DNA of 64,000 nucleotides from Shewanella nanhaiensis. Lineage in GTDB: Bacteria > Pseudomonadota > Gammaproteobacteria > Enterobacterales > Shewanellaceae. A model generated the notes under the pieces. That model searched no databases and was not told the DNA's origin. It worked only from the letters and a program-made list of their open reading frames with translations. Position numbers and translations under genes: made by a program. Positions 43,297-52,715 of the stretch are shown one piece after another (position 1 is the stretch's first letter; each line of letters starts with the position of its first letter). Location: contig NZ_JAHZST010000002.1 of NCBI RefSeq assembly GCF_019457885.1, positions 1-64,000 on the forward strand. Reading direction: 5' to 3'.

Positions 43297-43878
43297 ATGA
43301 GCAAACCAGATAAGAAACAAGCGATTTTAGATACCGCACTGACGCTATTTGTCAGCCAAGGTTTTTATGCTACCTCCACCGCCTCTATCGCCAAACAGGC
43401 GGGGGTGGCGACAGGTACCCTGTTCCACCATTTCCCCTCAAAAGATGAGTTGATGAACCACCTGTTTATCTCCATTAAGCAGGAGTTTGCTGACGCTATC
43501 ATAGTTTCAATCACTGACAGCGGTGAACTAGAACAGGATGCACAACGTCTCTGGTACGCTGCGATTCAATGGGCCATGGATAATCCCCTCAAGCAGGAGT
43601 TCTTCCAACAATACTCCATGTCCCCCTCTATCCCACTTGAGATCCGCGAACAAGCGATGAACTCAATACTCAGCTTCATGGGATCCCTGATGCAACAAGG
43701 ACAAGCCCTAGGACTGTTTGCATCTTACCCATTAGATCTTATGCAGGACAACTGCCACGGCCAATACCTCGCCGCCACCCGTTACTTTCTCGATAACCCA
43801 GATAAATGGCAGCTGCCGGCACACAAAGAAGCCAGCTTTGCGATGTTTTGGAATGCGATGAGAACGGATAACGGATAA
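43297..43878 (+). CDS. TetR-family regulator
   Basis: A 193-residue TetR protein: DNA-binding helices DTALTLFVSQGFYATSTASI and AGVATGTLFHHFPSKDELMN, then a helical ligand domain with several aromatic and Met residues. It follows the aldehyde dehydrogenase and probably represses it through the palindrome at 41598. Its stop codon lies within an ACGGATA tandem repeat. The ribosome site is weak. Confidence 0.9.
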   Translation: MSKPDKKQAILDTALTLFVSQGFYATSTASIAKQAGVATGTLFHHFPSKDELMNHLFISIKQEFADAIIVSITDSGELEQDAQRLWYAAIQWAMDNPLKQEFFQQYSMSPSIPLEIREQAMNSILSFMGSLMQQGQALGLFASYPLDLMQDNCHGQYLAATRYFLDNPDKWQLPAHKEASFAMFWNAMRTDNG

Positions 43879-43891
43879 CGGATAACGGATA
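43864..43891. repeat. (ACGGATA)4 tandem array overlapping a stop codon
   Basis: Four exact ACGGATA units cover the last codons and TAA of the TetR gene. The array therefore changes the C-terminal residues and stop if it gains or loses a unit. Confidence 0.85.
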
Positions 43892-43900
43892 ACGAAAATA

Positions 43901-43933
43901 TAATAGTGCCTCACTAGCAATGAGGCACTATTA
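43901..43933. terminator. bidirectional terminator after TetR gene
   Basis: A perfect 13-bp stem (TAATAGTGCCTCA / TGAGGCACTATTA) with loop CTAGCAA lies between the convergent TetR and small secreted-protein genes. Confidence 0.82.
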
Positions 43934-43937
43934 AGAG

Positions 43938-44159
43938 TTACTCCTTCTCTTTCTTACTTTTGCTCTCTTTTTTACCACCAGGCTTACGCTCTTTACTTTT
44001 TGGAACACCACTGCCATGGGCATCATTCCAGTGCTTATCATCTAGGTTTTTCTCTGCTTTCTCATGAGCCTTATCATCATGCTCAGGTTCAGCGGCATAA
44101 GTGGCGGTACTGAAAAGTAAGATTGAAATAAGTAGTATTAGCTTTGTATGTAACATCAT
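43938..44159 (-). CDS. small secreted Lys/Asp/His-rich protein
   Basis: A 73-residue protein with a clear signal peptide (residues 1-22, ending ATYAAE) and a mature part of about 50 residues that is highly charged: HDDKAHEKAEKNLDDKHW followed by a Lys/Glu/Ser tail. It has no cysteine and is probably disordered and periplasmic. GGAG precedes ATG, and the start immediately follows the stop of the membrane-protein gene, so the two are coupled. I recognise no family; metal or polyanion binding is conceivable from the His/Asp/Lys composition. Confidence 0.65.
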   Translation of the reverse strand: MMLHTKLILLISILLFSTATYAAEPEHDDKAHEKAEKNLDDKHWNDAHGSGVPKSKERKPGGKKESKSKKEKE

Positions 44160-44747
44160 TTAATCTCCATTTATTGATGATGGTGCGCGATTAGCACGTT
44201 TTTTTGGGGTAATTTCTTTAGGGAAAACAAGATAAAACGGAGCGGACTCATCATAAATAACGGTGGGCAGCTCCGAAGAGTAAAGGTCCTCTTCCTGTGT
44301 TGATTCTTGCTTGATGATCTCTTCTAAAAGCTCAATTTCTTCACTTCTAATTTGATATACCTTTGCTACATCTTCATCTGAATATCCGAGCAAGTTCATC
44401 TTCTCTTTCACCAGAATCCAATCCAACGCCTCTTTAGTACTCCTTGGTTTAGCCGCTCCCTCCCAAGGTAGTGTCTGCTCAACTTGAATATAAGACTCAG
44501 TACGATAAAAACCTCCAGAAATCGTACCAATAAAAAGTGAAATAGAGACAGCAAGCATGCTAATGCCTAAAAACCTAGCGCCATACTTGTTAGCATTATT
44601 TATATTCAGCACATATTGAGTACCCAATAAAGTACCAATAAAACCAAAAATGCTGGTTAAGAACAGCCCGATAACAGGGGTATTCGATGCCCCTAAGAGA
44701 AAACCTATAAACAGTGAAAAAAACGTAAATCCAAGATATAGACTCAT
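44160..44747 (-). CDS. hypothetical membrane protein with C-terminal acidic domain
   Basis: A 195-residue protein with about three hydrophobic segments in the first 90 residues (LGFTFFSLFIGFLLGASNTP, GLFLTSIFGFIGTLLGTQYV, FLGISMLAVSISLFIGTISG), then a charged soluble part with RSTKEALDWILVKEKMNLLG and DVAKVYQIRSEEIELLEEII. ATG 44747 has AGGGAG upstream. It is coupled to the small secreted protein. No family recognised; it may be a small membrane-stress or sorting partner. Confidence 0.72.
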   Translation of the reverse strand: MSLYLGFTFFSLFIGFLLGASNTPVIGLFLTSIFGFIGTLLGTQYVLNINNANKYGARFLGISMLAVSISLFIGTISGGFYRTESYIQVEQTLPWEGAAKPRSTKEALDWILVKEKMNLLGYSDEDVAKVYQIRSEEIELLEEIIKQESTQEEDLYSSELPTVIYDESAPFYLVFPKEITPKKRANRAPSSINGD

Positions 44748-44813
44748 AACGCTCCCTGTACAATCGATTACGCTCAAAACTGACACTCATTCAAATCAAT
44801 ATATCGAAAAATA

Positions 44814-44835
44814 GCGCTTTTCCGATTAAAAGCGC
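44814..44835. promoter_or_regulatory. inverted repeat in divergent promoter region
   Basis: GCGCTTTT pairs with AAAAGCGC around CCGATT. It lies in the 333-bp region between the divergent membrane-protein and LysR genes. Being upstream of both genes, it is more likely a regulator site than a terminator. Confidence 0.35.
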
Positions 44836-45080
44836 CACAAATCAATATATTCTCAGATAACATAACAGAACAAATAATAACCACAAGTCTAAACAATTGA
44901 GTCTTGTTACTCTCAGTTCACTGAACCGAAGCAAAGAACAACCTAAGCCTATTTATCTCGACTACAGTCTGGTTATACTCTGCGCGTGTGTTAACCTCTT
45001 TACTCATTGGTTAACTGATTATTTCATTTACTCTTTATGACACGTATATCGGTTTATTTTAACTCTAAGGTCGTTTCATT

Positions 45081-45989
45081 ATGGTAGATGCAAAAAAGCA
45101 CCGATTACCTTCGCTCAATATTCTACGAGTATTTGAATCTGCAGCACGACACCTTAGCTTTAAAAAAGCAGCAGAAGAGCTGTTCATTACTCCTCCAGCT
45201 GTAAGTCACCAAATTAGAACCCTTGAACAACAGCTAGATGTGTTGTTATTCAAACGCTTAAATCGTTCGTTGACACTGACCAACGACGGACAGGTCTATT
45301 TTTATAAAGTCCAACAGTCGCTCCAACAACTGCAAAGTGCAACCGACGAACTGATTGCCAACAAGGAGAAATTCACCTTTGTGATCAACAGTGTCCCTAT
45401 GGTCATCAGTGCTTTACTCGCTCCCTTTATCCATGAATTTCAGGAACACCACCCAGATATCAGCATTCAAATGGACTCGGCACCAAATATGATGGACTTT
45501 GCGATAAAAGATCTCGATGTCGCGATTAGACGCACTAAAGGTGAAGAGCCTCATCTCATCTACGTACCCATTTTTAAAGTAGAGATAACCCCAATCTGTC
45601 GACATGATTATTTCGCTATCAACCCTAGTGTTAATCCTGACACATTAGAAAACAGCCGGCTCATTCGGCTCACAGCAGATAAACATAACTGGCCTCACTG
45701 GCTCAATGAGTGGGATCTTGACACCCCGTCGGGCAATGAGCTCATACTCAGTAGTTTTCGCTCTGCCATTGAATCTGTTCGCTCTGGCGCAGGGATAGGT
45801 ATGGGCTACAAACCTATGATTAACCATTTATTGCAGGAGGGAGAGATCATCACCCCTTTCCCAAATAAAATTTCATCTTACAGTGAGGCCTATTTAGTTT
45901 ATCGCAAACAAGATAAAAACAGAGCGATCATCCAGGCATTTGAAATCTGGCTAAGAGCAATAATCAAGAGATTGGGTTGGTCTGAATAA
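45081..45989 (+). CDS. GcvA-like LysR transcriptional regulator
   Basis: A 302-residue LysR regulator of the GcvA type. The winged helix is LNILRVFESAARHLSFKKAA, then LFITPPAVSHQIRTLEQQLD. The effector domain includes APFIHEFQEHHPDISIQMDS and SFRSAIESVRSGAGIGMGYK. TAAGG upstream of ATG is far but acceptable. It is divergent from the membrane-protein gene and may control it; target otherwise unknown. Confidence 0.9.
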   Translation: MVDAKKHRLPSLNILRVFESAARHLSFKKAAEELFITPPAVSHQIRTLEQQLDVLLFKRLNRSLTLTNDGQVYFYKVQQSLQQLQSATDELIANKEKFTFVINSVPMVISALLAPFIHEFQEHHPDISIQMDSAPNMMDFAIKDLDVAIRRTKGEEPHLIYVPIFKVEITPICRHDYFAINPSVNPDTLENSRLIRLTADKHNWPHWLNEWDLDTPSGNELILSSFRSAIESVRSGAGIGMGYKPMINHLLQEGEIITPFPNKISSYSEAYLVYRKQDKNRAIIQAFEIWLRAIIKRLGWSE

Positions 45990-46328
45990 GAGCAAAGAAT
46001 TGATTGAATTAACCTAAGCCCTAGTAACATAAATAAGAGGTCATCATTTCATTTCAAACAAATAACCTTCCCTACCTAGCTTTCAGATAAGAATAACTTA
46101 CCTGAGAGTATGGCTATTTGCATTTGACCCTTCTGGTCACTCCTTTTAACCTTATTTAATCCATTTTACTTCGAGCACGATTAACCGAAAGTAATACTGA
46201 TCAGTTTAGTTTCAAAACTCAAAATACACTCTCCAAAACATCTTTATAGGAATAGATGGGATAAATGCTGCCGACTAGAAATAGGTGACCTTATTTATCT
46301 GAATAAATTAATAATAAAGGAATAAATA
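45990..46328. other. 339-bp AT-rich intergenic region
   Basis: No gene, repeat or convincing site found. It holds the likely promoter of the following lipoprotein gene, whose AAGGA ribosome site is at its end. Confidence 0.5.
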
Positions 46329-48296
46329 ATGAAACAGATCCAGCCTCAATTAACACCACTGCTTATCACTACATTATTAAGCACAAGTATGCTGCTAGGT
46401 TGTGGCAATGGAGATAATGAAGCCCCAACACCGACAGATAGAAGCAATACCCCTCCCATTGTATCAATTACGGGGGAGAATACGGTTGTTGAGGGGCAAG
46501 CATTAACTCTTACCGCCAATGCATCGGATGCAGATGGCAGCATTAGTAGCATCAAATGGTCCACATCATCAGCAGATATCACCCTAATCGATGATCAAGC
46601 CGCCAGCGTTAGATTTATCGCACCAGCGGTAGACAGTGATAGCGAGCTAACACTTGATGTACAAGTTACTGACAACGATGGAGCCACCACAACTGAAAGC
46701 ATAACCATTACCGTAACCCGCATAACCTCCAGCGTCACGATCAGCGGTCTAGTTACTGATGATATTATCAGTAATGCCACTGTCGAAGTGTTAGTCGCCG
46801 ATAAGGTCTTTACGACAACAGCTAACTCCCAAGGTCAATACTCAGTTGCAGTCACACTCGATGGTATTGAGCAAAATGATCATTTAGTGCAGATAAGAGC
46901 AACCGGTGATGCCGAGATAAATCCCGAGGTTGAATTTGTCTCACAACTTGGATCTTTAAATCGCTTAATCGAGCAAGCTGGGAGTGACAACACCTTAGTA
47001 AAGAATGAGAGCTTAGGCGTAAACGTGACTAACGTATCGACATCAGAGTTTGTATTACTCAGTCGTGATGGAGAGCTACCCGCAACTAATGATGCCCTTG
47101 ATACCGCTAAATTAGCCATAGATCAAAATGAGAAACTCACCCTATCTGCATTGATCAAAATCGTTGTAGATGGTGAGGGAGATAATGCCTTTAGCTTGCC
47201 AGAAGGTGTTGATTCAACCCTTGATTTAATTGATGATGCGCTCACTGTTGATGCCTTTATCGACACAGTTAATCAGCATGATGACAGCTTAATCGCAGAC
47301 ACCATACGAACCATATCAAATGATGAAGATCTTGTGGCGCCACTAGCTATTGTTGGCTCTTGGATCTTTGAAGGCTCACATGATCTGGTGATCAATTTCT
47401 CCAAGTCAGGTTTTTATACCCATATGGAAGTGTCATCAGATGACTGCGGACAAGATGGCTTTGAAGTAGGAAACTACACTTGGAGCCCCGATACTGGCGT
47501 CATGAGCATAACCACGATTGAAGATACTAATGGCTGTATTGGTATGCATGATGAAGAGCCGCTTAATCAAGAGGTCGTTCAAAGTGGCATATTTACTGTT
47601 AATGGCAATAGCATGACAGTGACAGAAGAGCATGACGGCGAAACCCTTACGTTTACCTTAACACGCTTAATAAGTGCTACTAACCCTCTAGTCGGTGGCT
47701 ATTTTAATCCGACCAGCACTGGTTATCAAATATTAGCCATTTTTGAGGATAACCACTTCTTAGATCTCGGCCACTCCCAAAACCGATATGGGTTAAATGC
47801 TGGTACTTACCTGTGGGATAGCAGCACAAACTTACTCAATTACACAGACGTAGCACTTAACCAACAAAACGTACAGTACAGTGAAACTGTGGTTGCCGTT
47901 CACGGTGATATTGTTATTTGGAAAGATGATGAAGATGCAGGTGTGATGCGTAGAACACGAACAACGAGTCAACAACCTAAGTTAAACTTCGATGATCTGG
48001 CAGGTCACACCTTTACAGGTATCGATAATGAGTCCGGTTGGCAGCATGATATAACCTTTAATAACGACAATACCGCCCAAGAGATCAGCAACGATGGTAT
48101 TGTCGACTTTAATTGGCAACTCAGATTTGGGCAGTTATACATTAATGAAGATGGCTGGACGTTAGTGGGATCGCCTACCGATATCTCGGCAGGAACCCTT
48201 AAGTTCGACATCTACGATTTCGAACTCGATGCCAATGATAACGGTACAGAAGCAGGCTTTTATACTATGTCATCAGAAACATGGACTAAAAAATAG
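46329..48296 (+). CDS. large surface or periplasmic lipoprotein with Ig/PKD-like domain
   Basis: A 655-residue protein. A lipoprotein signal ends in lipobox LLGC (Cys25, followed by Gly, which favours the outer membrane). A PKD/cadherin-like beta-sandwich (residues about 42-130, GQALTLTANASDADGSISS and LDVQVTDNDGATTTESITI) and a carboxypeptidase-regulatory-like module (ISGLVTDDIISNATVEV) follow. The C-terminal 350 residues contain repeated beta units (GSWIFEGSHDLVINFSKSGF, GGYFNPTSTGYQILAIFEDN, AGHTFTGIDNESGWQHDITF) of the type seen in lipocalin-like or adhesin repeats. Role in adhesion or polymer binding is a guess. AAGGA precedes ATG. Confidence 0.75.
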   Translation: MKQIQPQLTPLLITTLLSTSMLLGCGNGDNEAPTPTDRSNTPPIVSITGENTVVEGQALTLTANASDADGSISSIKWSTSSADITLIDDQAASVRFIAPAVDSDSELTLDVQVTDNDGATTTESITITVTRITSSVTISGLVTDDIISNATVEVLVADKVFTTTANSQGQYSVAVTLDGIEQNDHLVQIRATGDAEINPEVEFVSQLGSLNRLIEQAGSDNTLVKNESLGVNVTNVSTSEFVLLSRDGELPATNDALDTAKLAIDQNEKLTLSALIKIVVDGEGDNAFSLPEGVDSTLDLIDDALTVDAFIDTVNQHDDSLIADTIRTISNDEDLVAPLAIVGSWIFEGSHDLVINFSKSGFYTHMEVSSDDCGQDGFEVGNYTWSPDTGVMSITTIEDTNGCIGMHDEEPLNQEVVQSGIFTVNGNSMTVTEEHDGETLTFTLTRLISATNPLVGGYFNPTSTGYQILAIFEDNHFLDLGHSQNRYGLNAGTYLWDSSTNLLNYTDVALNQQNVQYSETVVAVHGDIVIWKDDEDAGVMRRTRTTSQQPKLNFDDLAGHTFTGIDNESGWQHDITFNNDNTAQEISNDGIVDFNWQLRFGQLYINEDGWTLVGSPTDISAGTLKFDIYDFELDANDNGTEAGFYTMSSETWTKK

Positions 48297-48320
48297 CCTA
48301 GCTTTTCTACAGTAGAGTGA

Positions 48321-48358
48321 AGTTAACCAACAAGATAAAGTAACCCTGTTGGTTAACT
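48321..48358. terminator. hairpin after lipoprotein gene
   Basis: AGTTAACCAACA pairs with TGTTGGTTAACT around a 14-base loop, 25 bp after the stop codon. No U run follows, so termination efficiency is uncertain. Confidence 0.55.
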
Positions 48359-48503
48359 ACTCGATGTTCCATAATACTCTCTCGTTTCCTTGACTGTAAT
48401 AGTACCAGTATCCCATAGCTCTACTGACAGCTTTGTATCAGTAGATATTCATTAAAGCTCGAGTAAAACTAGAAAGTATAATCAAGCTTCATTCGAAGGC
48501 TGG

Positions 48504-49895
48504 CTAGACAGATGGTAACCAAACCCTTACACAAAGCCCCATATCATCGCGATTATGTAGGCTGATCCGTCCATCGTGGGCTTCAATAATTTCACGGCAA
48601 AGAGGCAGGCCAAGTCCTGTACCAGACTGCTTAGTAGAGTAGAAAGGCAGTAGAGCTTGTTTAAGCACATCGGCAGGCATTCCGCTGCCCTCATCTTTTA
48701 CCTCAATCACAGTCCCACTCATCACTCGTCCTTCACTATCCAGAGCGCGATTATTGGCATTATGTGGGGATGATGCTTCAATGCTTAGACTCACTCCCGC
48801 TATTTTTGAACCTGATTCATGGGCATTTTTCAGCAGATTCAGTAGCACCTGTTCCATTTGAATAAGATCAAACTCACCATCCTCTTCAGGCAGTTCACCA
48901 AGCAGAGTAAACTGGTAGTGCTGGCCTAACTGATCCACCAGCTTACGCCAATTAACCCGCTCCTTTTTAGGTAGGGGAAGTTTAGCAAAGCGGGCATAAT
49001 TAAAGATAAACTGGCTGAGGTGACTCGTCCTGTCCTCAATCGTATCGAATATCATCTTAAGCTTAGGATCCTTGAGCTCTTTGGTGATCATACGCCCGGA
49101 ATTGACCATAGAGGCGATAGGGGCCACAGAGTTATTCAGCTCATGACTGATTATCCGTATCACCTTTTTCCAAACAGCCACCTCTTGTCTATTCAGCTCA
49201 TGAGTCATCTGCCTTAGCAGTACCAGATGATGATACTGACCATTTAGCAAAAATTGTCCTCGAGAAAGGTGCCAAGTCTCATCCTCATCTTGCCCTTCAA
49301 CAGAGAGAGTAAACAGCCCGCCTTTGGGCTTGCTGAGTGCCGATGCCAGTTCATCACTGACCCTGTCCATCAACTCCTGCAACAGGAAGCCATTAATATG
49401 GTTTCCTTGATGTAATAGATGTCTCGCAGCATCGTTGGCGTAGATTACTCGCTGATCATCATCGAGCAGTAACATCACATTTGGCGAACTCTGGATCACT
49501 TTATCCAGCAACAGTTCACGCTGATAGATGTACTGCCGCTCCTGCCTTAGGGTTTCTGCAGACTCATTAAATAGCTCAATCAGAGCCTGTAGCTGAGGAT
49601 CTCCACTAGCTGGAATCGTGACACTAAAATCGTTATCTTTAAAATTAAGCAAACCCACCTCAAGAGCATTAAGGCTAGTGGCGAGAGTACGAGTGGCATA
49701 ATAACTAATAACCCAAGCGCACAGGCCTGCAAGCATAAATATCATGATAAAAGAGAACATTGAGGCGGCGATAAAGGTTTGTGGCTGCGTCATCTTAAAC
49801 ATGACAAGTAATGACAAACCGGTACCGACTTGGGAGGCTAATACAGCCCCCAGAATCAGTTTAATGCGAAGCGAGAGTAACGATAGCAGTGCCAT
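48504..49895 (-). CDS. sensor histidine kinase (NtrY-like)
   Basis: A 463-residue kinase. Two membrane helices near the N-terminus are followed by a HAMP-like linker, a PAS domain (ELLLDKVIQSSPNVMLLLDD), a dimerisation/phosphoacceptor domain with His in ISHELNNSVAPI, and an ATPase domain with N-box LLNLLKNAHES, G1 VKDEGSGMP and G2 GTGLGLPLC. It phosphorylates the adjacent NtrC-type regulator. The frame could begin at TTG 49937 in the regulator gene, but ATG 49895 with AAGG upstream is more likely. It is the last gene of the efflux operon. Confidence 0.88.
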   Translation of the reverse strand: MALLSLLSLRIKLILGAVLASQVGTGLSLLVMFKMTQPQTFIAASMFSFIMIFMLAGLCAWVISYYATRTLATSLNALEVGLLNFKDNDFSVTIPASGDPQLQALIELFNESAETLRQERQYIYQRELLLDKVIQSSPNVMLLLDDDQRVIYANDAARHLLHQGNHINGFLLQELMDRVSDELASALSKPKGGLFTLSVEGQDEDETWHLSRGQFLLNGQYHHLVLLRQMTHELNRQEVAVWKKVIRIISHELNNSVAPIASMVNSGRMITKELKDPKLKMIFDTIEDRTSHLSQFIFNYARFAKLPLPKKERVNWRKLVDQLGQHYQFTLLGELPEEDGEFDLIQMEQVLLNLLKNAHESGSKIAGVSLSIEASSPHNANNRALDSEGRVMSGTVIEVKDEGSGMPADVLKQALLPFYSTKQSGTGLGLPLCREIIEAHDGRISLHNRDDMGLCVRVWLPSV

Positions 49896-49920
49896 AAACA
49901 GATATACCTTTAAAATTCGA

Positions 49921-51348
49921 TCATTTATCGATACCAAACTTTTCCATTCTGCGATAAAGGGCCTGTCTACTCAAACCTAATGATTTAGCCACTCTGGCAA
50001 TAACGCCACCGTGTTGAATCAATGCCGCTTCGATCTCACTCTTCTCGATCTGAGTTTTATCTGTTACTGGCTTATTTAGGTCAAGTGGATCTGTTTCTGA
50101 GGCTTCGACAGGACTCACTATATCGGGCTGGTTCTGCTCTTGAACAGAACTAGCTCCTCCCTCCTGTAGATGACCCGCGCTCACTAAACCAAAATCTGAC
50201 GATGTTAAACTCGCACTGCTCGCCAAGATCACAGCACGCTTACAGGCATTTTCCAGCTCACGCACATTTCCCGGCCAAGGGTGTGCGACTAATGATTCTT
50301 GCGCTTGCTTATTCAGGGAAAACTCCCCACCAATAAAGTGCTCTACTAGAGGCAGTATGTCGTCCTGACGTTGATTGAGCGGTGCTAAGGCAAGCTCAAT
50401 CACGTTAAGTCGATAGAAGAGATCTTCTCGAAAATGTCCCAGTTTAATATCTTCTGCAAGATCAGAATTAGTCGCACTCAGTACCCTAACATTCACTTTT
50501 TTCGTTTGGTGACTCCCAAGGCGCTCAAACTCACCAGTTTGTAACACCCGCAGCAGTTTTATCTGACCCGACAAGGGCAGATTACCTATCTCATCCAGAA
50601 ACAAAGTCCCACCATCGGCCGCCTCGAAACGACCGATACGTGTCTTGTTAGCACCTGTAAAGGCTCCAGCCTCTGCACCAAACAGCTCAGCTTCTAATAG
50701 ATCGATCGGCAGAGCACCGACGTTAACCTTGATAAAAGGCTTAGTTTTGAGCGATGAGTTGGCGTGTATGATATCGGCAAGCTTATCTTTACCCGCACCA
50801 TTGGGGCCAGTGATCAGCACTGATACATCGGAGCGAGCAATCTGCAGCGCCAGATCCACGCTGCGCTGCATGGCACCACTGCCAAAGACGATGCCACAGA
50901 GATCAGCACCTTTAATCGCTGACATACGATCATTCTCAACCCGAGTCAGTTGAGTATTGGCTTTAGATAACGCATGCAATGAGATCAGATTATTGATACT
51001 GGTGACTAACTTGGTGTCATCCCAAGGTTTGCCCATGTAATCTGCTGCTCCCTCTTTAACTAACTCAACAGCTATCTCAAGTTGAGTCCAGGCCGTCAGC
51101 AATACGATAGGTAGCTCAGGCTGCTGCTCTCTCAGTGCATAAAACAGGGCCTTTCCCTCTTCACCAGAGGTAGTATCTTGGGTGAAATTCATATCCTGAA
51201 CCACTAAGGCGATATCGTGTAATCGAATGAGCTCAAGGGCAATTTCTGGAGAGAGACAAGTAAGGGTATTAAAGCCGTTCAGCTCTAACATAAGCGACAG
51301 TGCGTTACACACTGCCTGGTTGTCATCGACGATGAGAATCGTATCCAT
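49921..51348 (-). CDS. NtrC-family sigma-54-dependent response regulator
   Basis: A 475-residue regulator: receiver domain with phospho-acceptor Asp52, a sigma-54 AAA+ domain with Walker A GPNGAGKDKL and the sigma-54-contacting GAFTGA loop (AGAFTGANKTRIGRF), arginine-finger region, and a C-terminal Fis-type helix-turn-helix (GGVIARVAKSLGLSRQALYR). Intact GAFTGA means it can activate sigma-54 promoters. Sigma-54 promoter and upstream site cluster at 56492-56686 are the likely target, giving autocontrol of the efflux operon. Weak ribosome site. Confidence 0.92.
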   Translation of the reverse strand: MDTILIVDDNQAVCNALSLMLELNGFNTLTCLSPEIALELIRLHDIALVVQDMNFTQDTTSGEEGKALFYALREQQPELPIVLLTAWTQLEIAVELVKEGAADYMGKPWDDTKLVTSINNLISLHALSKANTQLTRVENDRMSAIKGADLCGIVFGSGAMQRSVDLALQIARSDVSVLITGPNGAGKDKLADIIHANSSLKTKPFIKVNVGALPIDLLEAELFGAEAGAFTGANKTRIGRFEAADGGTLFLDEIGNLPLSGQIKLLRVLQTGEFERLGSHQTKKVNVRVLSATNSDLAEDIKLGHFREDLFYRLNVIELALAPLNQRQDDILPLVEHFIGGEFSLNKQAQESLVAHPWPGNVRELENACKRAVILASSASLTSSDFGLVSAGHLQEGGASSVQEQNQPDIVSPVEASETDPLDLNKPVTDKTQIEKSEIEAALIQHGGVIARVAKSLGLSRQALYRRMEKFGIDK

Positions 51349-51475
51349 GCTTGGTTATAGTTCTTATATTGTTGAATATCGAAGTATTAGATCCATCAAA
51401 GTAACTGAAAGTGAAAGAGAATTAAAGACCAATACTTACAAGCCTCTTTCACTCACGGTTGACGCTCACTAATAA

Positions 51476-52690
51476 CTAAACGCTGCGTGTTGCTATCGCT
51501 GGAGATATCTTGGCCGCTTTTCTAGCTGGCAGAATCACAGCTACCGTCGTCAACACCACTAAACCTACAACGGTAGCGATAGGGTAGATAAGCTCAAGCT
51601 GAGGTAAGCTGTAAACACTCATTAGCTGCCTTCCTAACTGCACAGCAACCAGCGCACCTATAACCCCACCAGTTAGACAAATAATGTAGTTCTCGACTAG
51701 GAAGAAGCTAACAATATCACGCTTCTTCGCCCCTAAAGCGCGGCGCGTGCCTATCTGTTTAGTACGACGTTCAATATTAAACATCACCATGCCCGCTAAG
51801 CCCAGAGAGGTGATAAGCAATAATAGAATCACCATCATAGAGAGCACTGTCGCCATCAACTCATGATCACGATAGACACGCTTTCTGTGCTCAGTGATCA
51901 TAGTAAAACCATCAATCACTCGATTCTTATTCTCTTTGTGTAGAGCCGCTATAATCTGTGGCTTAAGCTCTGTCATCAAGCCCGGTTCTGCACGAACAAG
52001 GAAACGGTTAAATGAGGTAAGCCCGAGCTCAACATTCAAAATAATCGCATTATCTAAGTGGCTGCTATTCACCCAAGCCCCTTGTAAGGTTTTAACCACC
52101 CCGATCACCTTAAGTGCTTGCTCTCCATAACCGCCAGCATAGATGGTCTGACCCACAGCAGGCTCATCCCCCCAAGTTACAGTAGCAAAAGCTTGACTAA
52201 CAATTGCAAGGTTGGCGGTATTAGGATGGCCAGACTCAATCTCAGATTGATAGAAGTTACGACCAGCAATCATCTCAACCCCTAAGGTTTCCACCATCTG
52301 CTCATCACCATAATAGATCGCAGCCTGCGGTGCATCTTTCGCGGTCTCTTCACTCTGACCATAGGTGAAAGTTGATGACCAGCCACCACCGCTCAGTGGT
52401 GTCATACTGCTGGTGGTTGAAGCTTTAACTCCAGCTAAGCCACGAATAATATCCATATCTCGACTGTTTTGAGCCGTATAGTCGACCCCCTCTTCGAAGT
52501 TATAGACGGTGAAGTCAAAAACTTCATCTTCTACTAAGCCTGACTCACGACTCATCAACTGCACCCGCTCATTGATAATAAAGCTGGCATTGGCAACGAT
52601 GGCCACTGATAAAATAATCTGTAGCAGTAACAGTAGCGGACCGCTTTTGTTATGTCGTAGCGTGCTGATAATCGGTTTGATCTGCAACAT
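51476..52690 (-). CDS. MacB-like ABC permease, second copy
   Basis: A 404-residue FtsX/MacB-type permease. One N-terminal membrane helix, a periplasmic MacB_PCD domain (about 40-270) and three C-terminal helices with NIERRTKQIGTRRALGAKKR, the loop that contacts the ATPase. AAGGA precedes ATG. Paired with a second permease upstream, it probably forms a heterodimer. Such transporters export peptides, lipoproteins or antibiotics. Confidence 0.9.
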   Translation of the reverse strand: MLQIKPIISTLRHNKSGPLLLLLQIILSVAIVANASFIINERVQLMSRESGLVEDEVFDFTVYNFEEGVDYTAQNSRDMDIIRGLAGVKASTTSSMTPLSGGGWSSTFTYGQSEETAKDAPQAAIYYGDEQMVETLGVEMIAGRNFYQSEIESGHPNTANLAIVSQAFATVTWGDEPAVGQTIYAGGYGEQALKVIGVVKTLQGAWVNSSHLDNAIILNVELGLTSFNRFLVRAEPGLMTELKPQIIAALHKENKNRVIDGFTMITEHRKRVYRDHELMATVLSMMVILLLLITSLGLAGMVMFNIERRTKQIGTRRALGAKKRDIVSFFLVENYIICLTGGVIGALVAVQLGRQLMSVYSLPQLELIYPIATVVGLVVLTTVAVILPARKAAKISPAIATRSV

Positions 52691-52715
52691 AGTTCTTTTC
52701 CTTAAACTCTTTTGT

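Noticed and set aside
43020..43304. Open frames through the TTTCGAG array encoding FEFRVSS or LETRNSK repeats.
   Set aside because: A 7-bp repeat without stop codons keeps all frames open; there is no start signal and the frames overlap the aldehyde dehydrogenase end.
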